This document shows positions 46,111-58,119 of a stretch of 64,000 bases of DNA, piece after piece (within the stretch, counting starts at the first letter, position 1; each line of letters begins with the position of its first letter). The DNA is from Symmetrospora coprosmae (lineage: Eukaryota; Basidiomycota; Cystobasidiomycetes; Symmetrosporaceae). A program made the position numbers and the translations under genes. Where the stretch lies: the NCBI GenBank assembly GCA_008802785.1, contig VUYT01000048.1, positions 21,940 through 85,939 on the forward strand, given 5' to 3'. The notes beneath the pieces were generated by a model. The model saw nothing but the letters and a program-made list of their open reading frames with translations. It was not told the origin of the DNA and searched no databases.

Positions 46111-46514
46111 TTACGAGGATGGTGCAGGAGTGGTCGCTGACGATGCCGCTGGAGCTGGTGACGCTGCAGGCTTTGCATTTGCATTTGCATTGCTGTTGCT
46201 GTTGTCGTTGGCGCCCGAGTTGGCAGGTCCAGCTTCGCCCGCCGAAGAGTTGCCTCCCTCACCCTGCACGCCGCTGAATGATCGTCCACCTCTGCCGCCG
46301 GCACCGCCACGCCCGCCTCTGCCACCTCTATGCCCACCTCGCCCTTCCTGGAACCCTCCTCGTCCCTCTCCGCCGCGGCCACGTCCCCTGCCCCCTCTGC
46401 CTCCGCGCGACGATGAGTACCCACCCTCGCCCTCTGATGAAGCCGGGTCCTGAGAGCGATCCTGCGCCCTCCAATCGGCCGAGCTATCCCCTCGCTTCTG
46501 GAGGTTGGACGGCC

Positions 46515-46552
<38 letters not shown>

Positions 46553-49064
46553 CCATTGCTGGAGTTGCCCGCGGCGTTGCCGGTCTCGCCTGCGGGCCCG
46601 GACGGAGCGACGCTGACAGGAATGTCTTTCGAGTCAGACGGCGCAGCAGGCGCAGGCGTTTCAGGCTTGCTCTGGGCAGATTGAGCCGTTCCTTCGTTAC
46701 GGTTCTGCCCCTGCCCTTCCTCCTTCTTCTGCGAACTAGCCGGGGCGTCACCAGTGGACGCCATCGCGTCCTCCTGCTTCCCGCGCGCCCCATTGTTCAC
46801 ATTGCCGCTGGCGTTGCCGTTGTTGCCGCCGCCACTGCTGTTCGGCGTGTGCCTTGACTGCTGGCTGACATACTGGCCCAGGTCCGCCGAGCCGCGGCCT
46901 CTCCCAGCTCCAGGCGCTGCCGAGTGCCCAATGCGCGGACCAAGATGCGCACCTCGTCCTCCCCGACCACCGCGGAAGAAGCTGTCCGTCATCGAAGCAA
47001 AGGCGTTCGGCGAGGGCGCGGCACCTTTCTGACCCTGCAGGGCGGTAGTTGTCGGAGTCGACGTCGCTGGCGACTGGCTCCGCTCTTGACCCTGACTCTG
47101 ACTCTGGTCCTGGCCCTGACCTTGACCCTGCTGAGACTGCGGCTGGGTGGGCTGCGAAGGCGACTGCGAGCGCGGCTCGGATTGCGCAGTGGGCGAAGCT
47201 GCTGCACTATTCGGAGATTGCGAGTGATTGCCCTGACCCTGTGCTCGGTGTCCCTGGAAGCCGGACTGGAGGTGCTTTGGTGCAAATGGGAGTCGATTAT
47301 TGCGGCTCTGCTGCTGCTGTTGAGATCCCGGGTTACTCGAACTCTGATTCTGGCTCTGAGCAGGCGATGACGACTTGTCATTGATCTTGAGTCTGTAGGC
47401 AAAGTTGAAGCCTGCGGGACGATGCCATGTGAGTCTGCGGCCCACAACGACACAGCGATAAAGGGCAGCGCACCCGAGCTCTTCATCTCGCTGGCGATCC
47501 TTCCATCCTTGATGTCAAGGACCAGGGTGCCGAACGCCGCATCGGTCAGGTTCCAGTTCCAGCTGTTCTTCCACGCGGGCTCTTCCGCCTTTTCGTCGGG
47601 CACGCGGCGCGACACGTTGAGTGCATTCTGGAGGAGCTTCTTCTGGTGCTCGTCAATGACGCTCTCGACCTGCGTCTTTACGGCGTCGTGGACCTCGGCA
47701 AAGGCGCGGCTGGACTGGACGAATTTTGTGCGGTACGAGTCCGTGTCGGCGCGGACGGAGAAGTCGTTGTAGCTCGTGCCGTAGCGGAAGTGGAGGGAAG
47801 CTGAGACGGTGAAGTCGCACTTGAGCGCGAGGGCGACCTGCGCAATGAGGCCTTCTCTCCCCGGTGCGGCGTGTGTGACGAGGAGGCGCGTCTCGCTCTG
47901 ATCAAACACGCGTGCGGCCGTGTCGACGAGCTCGCCGACCTGCAGCGCCGTCGTCCAGATGGTCCCGCTGCCGCCCGCCATCGTGGCGTTCCCCTCGCCA
48001 TTGTCAAACAGCTTGTGCGGCACGACCGAGCCGCCGAGCCCAAAGAGGCGCAGCTTGACCCCGCCAATGTGCAGCACGCGCGTGACGCCCTCGCTGAGCA
48101 CGGTGAGGTTTGGTATCGAGTACTCGTTGGTCTGTGGGAGGGTCGTTGCACTCGCGGCTGCCGAGCCGCTGCTGCGCGTCGTGATTGGGGACGGAGGAGC
48201 GAGGCGGAGCTTTTCGAGGATGGCAATGTCCTCGCACGCGCCCGCGACAGTGTACACGGGTATTTCAAGCTTGATCTCCCCGGAGCGCAGTTTTGGAAAC
48301 TCGGACAGGATGAAAGCGTTGCCGTTCTGCTCGGCTACGAGCTCGGGCGAAGGGTTGGCGAGCTTGTCGCGGAGCTGGCCGAGCGAAGGGTAGTTGGGGG
48401 AGGAAGGGCTGCCTGGGTAGTGCTTCTCGCGTGTGGCGGTGTCGATGAGTTTCGTGTACTGCAGGACGTGGCGCAGGGTCTTGTCTGCCATGCGCTCGAC
48501 GGATTCGTCGTCTATGGGGGGAACACCATGCGGCATTAGCAGGAGAGGCCTCCCGACCAGATGGAGCCTCGAAAGTCGACGCCGCCCTATGGCCCGCTCA
48601 CCGTAGAAGCCAAAGTCGCCTGTGTGGATGATGGCCTGAGCCTTGTGTTCCGCGGCGAGGTCGTTCAGCTGCGAGATCTTGCCTGGGTTGGGTTGGGAGC
48701 GACTGAGCGTGAGCGGTGGGCCTTCTGACGATGCAACGCCATGCCCGGACGCACCCCTGATATCGGCGACGCAGAGTATTCTCGCTCCATGGACGTCAAT
48801 GGTGTCGACTCTGCTGCTGGGGAGTCCGGCTGAGGACAGGACATGGTCAGGTCGTGTGCATGCATGCACGGATCCCCGTCATCGTCGTCAGCCCTTCGCT
48901 GCATCGCGGCTGCCCCGCTATACTCGTCCACGACACGCACGGGAGAGTGCATCGCTGTTGCTGCTGCTGTTGATGCCACTGCCATTGCCATTGCCATTGC
49001 CATTGCCATTGCGTGTGCTGCTGCTGTTGCTCGCAGTGACGGGTTGGCTCGAAGGGCCGTTCAT
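46111..49064 (-). CDS. DUF2433-type calcineurin-like phosphoesterase with Q-rich and RGG-rich tail
   Basis: Four exons, 48941..49064, 48602..48829, 47474..48511 and 46111..47411, close to 896 aa. The first exon encodes an Asn-Gly/Ser repeat. The enzyme domain has RILCVADIRG and AIIHTGDFGFYDDESVERMA, recalling metal-binding motifs of calcineurin-type phosphoesterases (with DIRG where DxHG is usual). It also has IPVYTVAGACED, LRLFGLGGSVVPH and ETRLLVTHAAPGREG with a typical His, and ends GFNFAYRL. Fungal DUF2433 proteins share this layout; the substrate is unknown. After GFNFAYRL comes about 430 residues of Gln/Ser repeats, an 11-Gln run and many RGG/GRGG units, features of RNA-binding, phase-separating proteins. 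The last intron (47412..47473) is the only donor/acceptor pair that rebuilds SSGFNFAYR. Confidence 0.88.
46519..46551. repeat. CTG/CAG tract encoding 11 glutamines
   Basis: Eleven uninterrupted CTG triplets on the plus strand read as CAG (Gln) on the coding strand within the phosphoesterase tail. Uninterrupted triplets like this are prone to length change. Confidence 0.95.
48981..49012. repeat. GCCATT hexanucleotide tract encoding Asn-Gly repeat
   Basis: Five GCCATT units on the plus strand encode Asn-Gly repeats in the first exon of the phosphoesterase. In another minus-strand frame the same units read Met-Ala, but only the Asn-Gly frame joins in phase to exon 2. Confidence 0.9.
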
Positions 49065-49380
49065 CCTTTTTGAAGGCGGGGGACGGATCAGCCCTCGCTC
49101 GTCAGGGTGACTTCGCACTCCACTGCTGACCTTGTTCTGTGTATGTATACGTAGGCTGTGCTCTGCTATGCTGTTGCCCGTCGTTGATGCTCGGCGTTGA
49201 CGTTGACAGGAGGGAGAGCGGCGCAACGGCTAGGACGGAGACCAACAACACCACAACGACGATAACGACGATGACAACGGCGACGATGCAGATTCAGATC
49301 CGCATAGCAGGAATCCACTGCTGCTGGCCATAACAACTACGAGCTCCCCGCAGCCGCACTCGCTCTTTCCCGGTCCAAAG
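49065..49380. promoter_or_regulatory. divergent promoter region, phosphoesterase / MED13
   Basis: 316 bp between the two start codons, with ACGACGAT-type triplets near 49255-49285. No gene is supported. Confidence 0.4.
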
Positions 49381-52300
49381 ATGGCCTCATCAACCGGCAC
49401 TCCCTCCTCGTCCGCATTCGCATCTCTCCCATCCACGTCCACATCCACGTCCACGTCCACGTCCGATCCGGTCCCCCTCCACACCCCAAACCACATCCCG
49501 CTCATCTACAATATCCCCTTGGGGCCGGCCGACGCTCCCTCAGCTGGTACCGCCACTGAGGCAAGGACGCAGCCACCACCGCCAGCTCCTGCTCTCAAGG
49601 CTGGCATAGGCGACAAGGGCGACGTGACTGCGAGCGCGGCTTCGAGCTCTACGGCAGTGCCGTGGAAGATCCGATGGGCTTGCTATACTGTCCCCGTGGC
49701 TCCATCGGCAGCTGCTCCCGCAGGCCCGCTCGATTCAGACACATCAAAGCCCGTCAGCATCCCTACCGTGCCGTCTGCCCGCAGCAGTGCGACCACGGCT
49801 ACGACTGCGACACCTGCACCTGCAAGTGGAACTCCAACTGCAACCGCCAACCCACTCCGACAGCTCCAGCTCCAGCTGCCCAGCACAGCGTCCGCAAACA
49901 GGTCCGGCCAGCAGCAGGCGCACACGCACACGCAGACGCGCCCGCGAGCAGACTCCAACGTCTCCACCGCCACATCCAGCGGAAGACCAAGCAAGAGAGC
50001 TCGCCTGCACGCCGCGTCGTCCCTGCCCACGCCGCCCGTTACCACCGAGCAGGACAAGCAGTACCAGGCTCTCTTTCACTCGCTCCGAGAGACTGGCACA
50101 AAAGTGGAACAGGATATCTTGGAGCGCGCGAAAGAGGGATTCCTGCAAGTGGCTGCGGATTGCGTTGACCAGTCGAGCGAGGATGCCACCGGTGGAACGG
50201 CGAGATCGCCCGCTCGCTCCAACGGCACGCCCAAAGCAGATTCAAGTGCAGAAAAGGCAGATGAGCTCGAGGAAGGCGAGGAGGTGTCAACACCGACCAC
50301 GGCAGGCCAGCCAGGTTCCGCTGCAGGCCAGCTCCCTTCGCACCGGGAACGCAACGTCATACCAGACCGTCTAGCCAGCATCGACAGCCACTTCGATGTG
50401 GGCGTTCCTCCTGCCGGCCAGGCGGTGACTCGGAGGCTGTGGCTGTTCACCCGGCAGCAGTACTCCGACCCATCGAGCGCAGAGGCTACATCCCCGCCGA
50501 CACACCTGTGCGACGGCGCATCGTCTCTCGCGCTCGTGTCGTCTGGCACATTCTCCCATGCCGACCTGTTCCCATCCCTCTATGACGTTGCTGGGGCTTG
50601 CACTCTGCCTAGTCAGCGTTTGGCCCGCAGCCTCGCCTCCTCGTTGGACTTCAGACCCGACACAGGCCCCGCTGGTCAGGCCAGCGAGGCATACACGGTA
50701 GCCGTGCGTCGCCATCTGCTGCAAGAGACGAAAAGCCGGTGCCGACTGGCAGATCTAGGGCTTGGTGCGCCCCTGCCTTGTGGAAGCGGGCTCGTCTATC
50801 CAGCTCTCCGCCGGGCCGCAGTGAGCCAGGCAACCGACCCACCTCGTGGTCTGTTCATCTCGTATGACCTCCACTATGACCAGGCCGGGATAGTCGCATC
50901 GGCCTTTCTGCGCCCAGTCGCGCTATGCTCCGTACTGCTGCAAAAGGGCGAGCGCGCAGTGCCTTCATCTCCCGCTTCTGCAGCACACCCTGCAACGCTC
51001 GCTCGTCTGCTGCCCAATGCCACCACATTGACGCTGAGTCCCCTTGGCGTCGGCGCTCTCTTTTTACGATATTGCGGCCGAGCGGGGCCGGACTCTTCCG
51101 TATCTGTCAAGCAGCTGGAGAAGGAGAACGAGGATCTCGTGGAGCATGCTCGCAAGTGGTGCGCGTCGCATGAAGCAGGACTCGGTAACGATAGCAGTTC
51201 GCAAGGCGGAGGAGGAGCAGTCACGGCAGGCGAACGGTGGATCCTCTGCAAAATTGCACATACGGAGGTTGTTTGGCCAGCGAGGTTCTGCCTCGTCTCG
51301 AGTGAGGTGCCTGCTCTGTCGGTAGACGAGGCGGTCGCTAGCACGCCCTCAGACGGGCCGCACAGGAGCAGGCGGGCGAAACCGGACTGGCGGTCGCTCA
51401 AACCCGAACGGCTGCGCCACGAGGAGCTTGCCACGAGCACGTCGAACTATGTTGAGCGCGTCGCCAGGGAGCGCGAGCGAGAGAGGCGGGAGCGGGCTGA
51501 GCGGTCTCTCGGCGGTCCATCCGTGGGCACAGGCGCCAGCCAGCCACCAGCTGCAACAGCACCGACGCCTGCCGCAGCCAGCACCCCTGGTACGGCCTTC
51601 GGAGCCTCCCCTGGTCTCTTTGGCTCGCCGTCGTGGACATCCACCCCCAGTTCCGTCAACATTGCTGCGTCGCCGAATCAACTCGCGCCCGTCATCCTCC
51701 AGCCCATGCCATTCTCACCATCTATGGGAAGGGGAGCACCGTTACCGCCAGTAGCCACAGCCCCACCTCGTGTCGCTCTCCTGCCAGTTCCCGAGGTGAC
51801 CACCTCAGCTATGAACGAGATGCCCACCCAGTCGAGATCGCTCAATACGGCATTCTCGATGCTCCCGACGCTGGGCTGCATTGCTTCCTGGCTACCTCCT
51901 ATACCTCCGATACCGGTAGAGGATGGCAAGCCCGGAGGAGCCGTGGCAGAAACCGGACTTGGAGAGAGCGCGGCAGCCGCGAGCGGGCAGCTTGATGCGT
52001 CAGGCACCGGGAAAGAGGGAGCCATCTACTCGACACCGCAGTCGACAGCATCAGCACCAACAAACATTGAGCGTGCACCCATTCCGTCAAACAACGAGCC
52101 GCTGTCTGTCCAGGCAGATCCACCCGTTGAGAGCTTCGACGATTTCATCTGGTCCAGCTATCCCACCGAGGACTTTTTCGCCGACGGCAGCGGCTCAATG
52201 GATGTAACGACTGCTGCAGACGCCCTGCCGACGTCATCCTTCTTTCACAACGATTCAAACTTTTTCGAGTCGGGCCTGACTGACGAGGACTTTAGCTTTT

Positions 52301-55300
52301 TCGACACGCCGGTTCTCGGTCACTCGAGGCAGCTCGAGCTCGCTGCTCCAGTCAGCGAGAGCGCCAATGTTTGTCCGAGCGACGACCTCGCCTTCATCAC
52401 ATCGTCCGAACCCCTCGACCTCTTTGGGCACCTCATGCCCTCTGGCGACTCGCCCTTTTCGCCCGCAGGCGCTCTCCCGGCTAGCACAGGCTCGGGAGAC
52501 ATCCATGCTCCGAATACCACTCTAAGTTCCGCTTCGATCACGTCTCCGAGAGTGGCACTTGACGTGGCAACACCCGCTTCCAGCTCGTCCGCGTTGCTGG
52601 GGCAGCACCGCGCCTCGGCCTCTCCCGCTGGTTTGGCAGCCTTGTTCTCGACGGCATCACCAGGCCTCGCCATTTCTCCCAGCGCTAGTGACATGCAGCC
52701 GTACAGGCCTTCGGCTGCCTTCTCGCCCTTGCTCACGACGGCGGCCGAGCTTGCGGACAAGGAATCGGAGAGCCGCCTCCATCCTCCTTGCGACATCGAA
52801 ACACACGATGTGGCGGCCCCAGCCCCGGTCTTCGAATATGGTCTACAGCTTCATCATTCTGGCACAGCCTCGGACCGCTTCGCTCCTATTACATTTCGAG
52901 GCAGCAGCGGCCCTAACCGGCGGGAAGCACCCATGTCATCGCAAGACCGGCGCAATGCACTCATAGCCCTACACCGCCAAACTCGAGCAACGGTGCTCCG
53001 GCAGCGTGCTTTGATTGGCACAGTCAAGCTGTCTCGTCCTCCACAGCAAACAGTACGGAACTGGACCCGGACAACCTCGACCTCGTCGCCAGAAAGTCTC
53101 ATTTTTGACGATTCGAGCTCGTCCAACTCGTCAAGCTCAGAAAGCGAAGCAGGAGGCAGTCCAGGCAGCACGACTATGATCTCATTCAAGAAGAGTGATA
53201 CTCGACTAGACGCCGCGGTGTCGCCTCTGTCCCCCTCGATTCTGCTCGCTGGCTCGGACATGGTCTATCAGCTCTCCCGCCAGACCAGCGGGCCGGGACT
53301 CTCAGCCCTGCCGGAGAAGCGCTCGTCAGACAAAGTGAAGCCGCCTCGCACCGAGAGAGAGGCCTTGGCGACTGTCCTTTTCCAGCAATACCTCGAGAAC
53401 GTGGACCTGCGTGAACGGGCGCGAGCGAACATCAGAAAGCGTCCATCGCTTGCGCCTCTCCCTCCCGTATTATCGTCTTGCCGTGCTGCGCAGGTGCCGC
53501 AGCCAGTTCCATCGACCCTAATCTCGGTCTATCACCACTCCGCAACCATGAAAATGTCGCCAGCGTCCCTGAGCTTCTGGGACAAGCTAGGACTGCAGCC
53601 GTGCAGCGGCAAAAAGGATGTGCAAGCTTTGGTACTTGCTGCGTCCAGCCTGGTGAAAGAATGCAACAGTGAGGTCATCGAGAACTGGCTGGTGCGACTT
53701 GGCACTGCCTACCACGGATCCCACCTCGGAAAGCACACGGTAGATGAGGGTGGCACAGGAGGCAAAGGCATTTACATTGTCGACTGGCCGGACAAAGCAC
53801 TCAGCGAGCTGACAGAGTATCAGGAGAAGCTCAATGCGATCGGTGGGTGGCTACTGGCCGGACATTGGCAAAGAGACGGGCTCACACTGTTTGTTCCCCT
53901 CTCCACCACAGCTACACGCATTCACAAAGATGTCGAGCAAACCGCTCACGCCGTCATCTATGTCCTCGTTACGGATCAAGAGTGCGAATCGCCTACGCCG
54001 GGTTTAGTGCAGCTCTGCCTTCGCCTGCACCTGTTGCGGCGAGGCCTGGTGCCCCACATTGTCCCATCCTCCATGCTCTCTCGCAGCCTCCATCTCCTAA
54101 CCAGATTCGACGCTTCCACACCGGCCTGCTCAAACCACACGTCAACGCTGAAACGCTTGGCATTTGCGATCTATGAGCGCCTGCCAGTGACTACGCACCG
54201 ACAGCTCTCGCGCCAGCTCGAGCAGATCTCTGCGCCGCCGGACCCAGCCTCGCAGACGGCCAAGGACAGCCGCACATTTTCTGCACCAGCATTCAAAATT
54301 GCTCCACCGGCGAGACCGACCATCAGCTTCTCGACCGCCTGGCCGCCTCCTACGCTGGACATCCTCGAGCGACACCGCCAATTCCACGTCGCGTACGCCG
54401 TGACTTCCGATGCAAGGTGGCTCCTCCTCGCGGCCGTAGACGAGAACGGCGAGCTGCACTGCCTCCGTGTCCGCTTCGTCGAAGGGCTCGACACAAAGCT
54501 CGTCCTGAAGCGCGTCTGGAATTTTGCAAAGGAGCATACCGAGCCCGTGAATGTTGAGTGGCGCATCAACGTTGTCAAAGCTGGATCTGTAGGCATTGCC
54601 GAACTCCAGGGTGAGCTCTTCTCGTGCACAGCACGCGCCAATGTCTGCAAAATACTGACGGAGGCTATCGAATCATCTAGCCTGGCAAGATCTCCTGAAT
54701 TCGTCAATTGCGAGCCTGAAACGCCCCGTGCTGTTCACTGTCGGCAGCCTGAGCAGGGCAGCCTGCCCGACTTCCATCTCCTCCGACATCGCCGCCGTCC
54801 AGGAAGCAATGCCTAGCATCCGGAAGACAGGAGCGGGCCCAGGCGGAAAGCAGCCAGATCTCGTCTATCTCGACGACCACCGCGCGGTCCGCGTGTCATT
54901 CGCCACGCATCCAATTCCCGTTTACGAGGATGGAGGCGGGGAGCCAGTCGCTTGGTCGGTACCACGCCTGCGCCGCCCACTCTTGCATGCTCTGGCTTCG
55001 TCAACGACCTATTTTGTACCGCGGCAGCCTAAGCCAACTCTTACAACAACAGCAAGAACAACGCCGGCCAGCAGTCGTGTTGCCAGCTACTCTGTTCATC
55101 TCCTCCTCACGGTCGCCCATCCAGCATCCAGCTGCACCTTCTCCCTGTCGCGCCATCTTGCCGACTTGGCATCTTCCTTTGTGCATCTGCAGACGCTCAC
55201 CAAGCACCGCTGGTCGATCTCAGAGTCGGACGGTGATGATGTCGACGTTCTGCCATGGCACTTGGCGGCGGTGTGCGTGATGTCGTCATCGCGCTTTGAT

Positions 55301-55315
55301 GCGTATCTGCCATAG
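49381..55315 (+). CDS. MED13: Mediator complex subunit 13
   Basis: Two exons, 49381..54610 and 54681..55315, give 1954 aa. Med13 (yeast Ssn2/Srb9) links the Cdk8 kinase module to core Mediator and represses or tunes transcription. Evidence: an N-terminal NHIPLIYNIPLG and KIRWACYTV region; a VTRRLWLFTRQQ segment; the acidic-aromatic patch DDFIWSSYPTEDFFAD to GLTDEDFSFFDTP, which is highly typical; MKMSPASLSFWDKLGLQP and KKDVQALVLA in the PIWI-like part; VIYVLVTDQE; and HVAYAVTSDARWLLLAAVDE near the C-terminus. The single intron sits between VGIAELQ and AWQDLLNSS and restores FTVGSLSRAACPT. Long Ser/Thr/Pro regions and a Thr-Ser repeat from CACGTC units near the start look disordered. Confidence 0.88.
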
Positions 55316-55335
55316 GCGGTCGAAACAGGCTGTAA

Positions 55336-57897
55336 CTAGCAGACCTTATGCGGCTTGGAGCCGGCTTTCCACAATGACAGCGATGTTGCGAGTATCTGTT
55401 GACACGACGACAGTCGTTAGCCATGCGCGAGGGGGTGTCTTGCTTGCCGGCATCTGACTCACGCAGACCGTGATCCCGAATGCCACACAGATCCATGCTG
55501 GCCATCTCGAGCGGGCGTATGGGTCGGCGCTGAGCCTGATGCTGCATGCAGCGGCTGTCAATGGCGTTAGCTTGCTGCCTGAGAGCATCCGCATCCGGTA
55601 TTGCCAACTCACGGAAGATGAAAGCGAGTGATGTAGCCCCGAACCCGCCCGTGAGCTCGAGGACGAGCCCCAGGTCGCACGTCGTGAGCGAGACTATGCG
55701 CCAGACCACGAGTCAGCTAAACGATGAGCACACCACGGCTAACTTCGCACGCACCGAGCATGGCCCCGACGACGAGTGCAGTCGTGACAACGAAGTGCCG
55801 GCGTGTGCTGAATGCACGTTCTTCAAAGAAATACGACTCGATGACTTCACGACAGACGAATGCTTCCAAGGGCGTCGTCGTCATCATGTTGAGGCCGAAG
55901 CAGAACCTGGCAATATTGGCCCAGAAGTCTATGGACGCGCAACGGGTTAGTCGGATGCCACCCAGTATGCAGTGCAGGCCACAACGCACTGTCAGAGGGA
56001 AAGTTGTTCAATATGTTGCCTGTCGTCCTGTCGATCTGTTGGCCTCGAAGAATGGGTCAGACTAGAGGCGCGCGAGCCCGCAGCACGCGATGCCTCACAA
56101 AGACCGAATAGCCAGCGACGGCCATTGTCAAGCTCGCAAACACGCTGAGCGCCACAGAGTAGTGCACTATCCGATTCCAATTGTCCATGGTGGGGACCTT
56201 CAGGCTTCCAAAGATGATGAGGGTATTGTGGTGGCAGACTGCATGTAAAGAGAGGGGTAGACGTGAGCACCATCCTGCATAGAGGCATAGAATGTAAGAG
56301 CATGCCCACCGTATGCGAAAGCTATGACTCCCACAGCTTCAAAGAAGCCGGACTGGATAATGGTGAAGCGGCGCGCCGGATCCCCACGTAGCTCGGCAGG
56401 CAGAGCCGGCCCTTGCACCATGACAGTCAGCACAATGACTGCCATGCTGCGTCACGTCCACTTCATCAGCAAGAAACGCCAGATCGCCATTGAGCCGACT
56501 CACCCGACCAATGCCAGTGCGGAAGCCTTGCCGAGCTTCTCGATATCTCGGTACAGGGACAGTGGGTAGGAGAATCCCAAAGTGCATATCACTGCGGAGG
56601 ACGTGCCAGTCAGCCTAGGCACGGTCAGAGTGAGCGATCCGGGCACCCAACACACGCACCGATGACGACCTGTCTGGAAAATACCAGTCTGCCAAAGGCC
56701 GTATCGGCAACTATGGGAAAGACAGAAGTAAAGATGTCTAATGAAATTCAATAGCATGTCAGCCCTACCCTCAGAGAGACTCGAGGTGGCGCCCCACCCA
56801 CGCGGCAAGGTATCCCCAAGGATAACGCCGAATGCGCACATGCCCCCGAAGGCGAACGTGAATTGGAAAAAGGATACGGCAGTCCTCCCGTGCCTCCCGA
56901 AGCAGTGTTCCATTCTGCAAAGGGATTGCGTGGCTTTAGCATCTGACTGCTGCGCGAGGTGCACCTCAAACAGCAACGCACATGTCATTGTAGCTTTTTT
57001 GCCCCGTGAGTTTTGCGTTGACGACTGAGTCGAGCGCGCAAGCGGATGAGCGTGGTCAGTGGCTCTGCGTGTACTCCGCGGCAGGGTGATGCGCGGCAGA
57101 GTGATGAAAGCACGCACCCATGAGCTTGACTGTCCATGAGGTTACGGCGCCCAACACGACGAGCAGGAGAATGCCAGTGACGAAGCCTGCTTCGCGAACG
57201 GCGTAGGGCAGGCCTACGATTCCAGCGCCGAGGATGCTGTTGGCCACTGTGGTGCGCGCGACGAGCGGGGTTGCATGTCAGCAATGCCGTCTTCGCGCGT
57301 CCACCACGCGCAGGTCTCCATACGCACTGTTCCTGCATACAGCCGGGGCGCACATGCGCAGCAGCCGAGCGTCAGTGATCTCGGCCTGTCACATTGAGTG
57401 AAGCAGCTGGCTCACGCAATGGAGCTTGTCAGCGTAGCGGTGCCCCCTGGGCCTCCTCCGAGCGACAGTCCGCTATCCGGATCCAAGCTGGCGTCCGACG
57501 CCGCCGATACGCTGCCCCGTCTCGGCAGCGCTTCCCGCGCGTGCCCATTCGGCGCATGCGCAGTCACTGACTCGACGCTGCTGCTTCTGAGATGGCGCTC
57601 CCTGTCGCGGTTCCGGGCGTCATGGACCAGCCCGCTGAGCACGGGCACGTCGCTCTCGTCCGGCAGCAGCAGCGGCTGGTCCGCGCCAACGCCGGCTCCA
57701 GGATGGCCCAGCTCGTCCGTATCGCCATCGTACTCGTGCTCTCGCGATGCAAGCAGGTATCGCGGCGGCTTGATGGCTGGCGGGAACGACGAGGAAGGAG
57801 ATGGACTGCCGGATGCTGGCGGATCCGAATGCCTTGCTTGGGCAGGACGAGCATCATGCGAAGAGAGGACATTGGCCTTTCCCCCATTCTCTGCCAT
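55336..57897 (-). CDS. AVT-type vacuolar amino-acid transporter (AAAP family)
   Basis: Fourteen exons on the minus strand close in phase to 557 aa: 57416..57897, 57328..57332, 57118..57246, 56982..57024, 56769..56914, 56660..56710, 56504..56591, 56310..56446, 56099..56238, 55990..56035, 55755..55928, 55613..55693, 55463..55554 and 55336..55395. A disordered N-terminal region precedes about eleven spans. Family motifs are SSIANMANSILGAGIVGLPY, VVNAKLTGQKSYNDIMEHCF, FAFGGMCAFGVILGD, GFSYPLSLYRDIEKL, YVCHHNTLIIFGSL, TTGNILNNFPSDN, IARFCFGLNMMTTTPLEAFV and TCDLGLVLELTGG. It resembles Avt5/6/7-type exporters that move neutral or acidic amino acids out of the vacuole. Exon 2 is only 5 nt; without it IANMANS cannot be made. 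Confidence 0.92.
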
Positions 57898-58119
57898 GTC
57901 TGCTTGGTCGCTGTCCCCGTTCTGAGGGAACGACGCTGTGCTGTTAGCGAGAGAGATATCAAGAGATGCGACGCCACTGACGCCGTTATCTAGGGATGTC
58001 GGGCAAGCGGGCCTGCCTTTCGACCAGTGTGAAATTGTCCATCAAGCTTCCTAGAGTACAGCACTGATCTGCTTGTCATCACTATCATTACAAAGTCGTC
58101 AGGTCATCGCGTCAAGCAG

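Noticed and set aside
47871-48539. Plus-strand 222-codon frame opposite the phosphoesterase
   Set aside because: Antisense shadow of a conserved enzyme domain.
48665-49009. Minus-strand frame beginning with Met-Ala repeats as the start of the phosphoesterase
   Set aside because: That frame leaves its exon in phase 0, which does not join to the acceptor at 48829; the Asn-Gly frame leaves in phase 1 and joins correctly.
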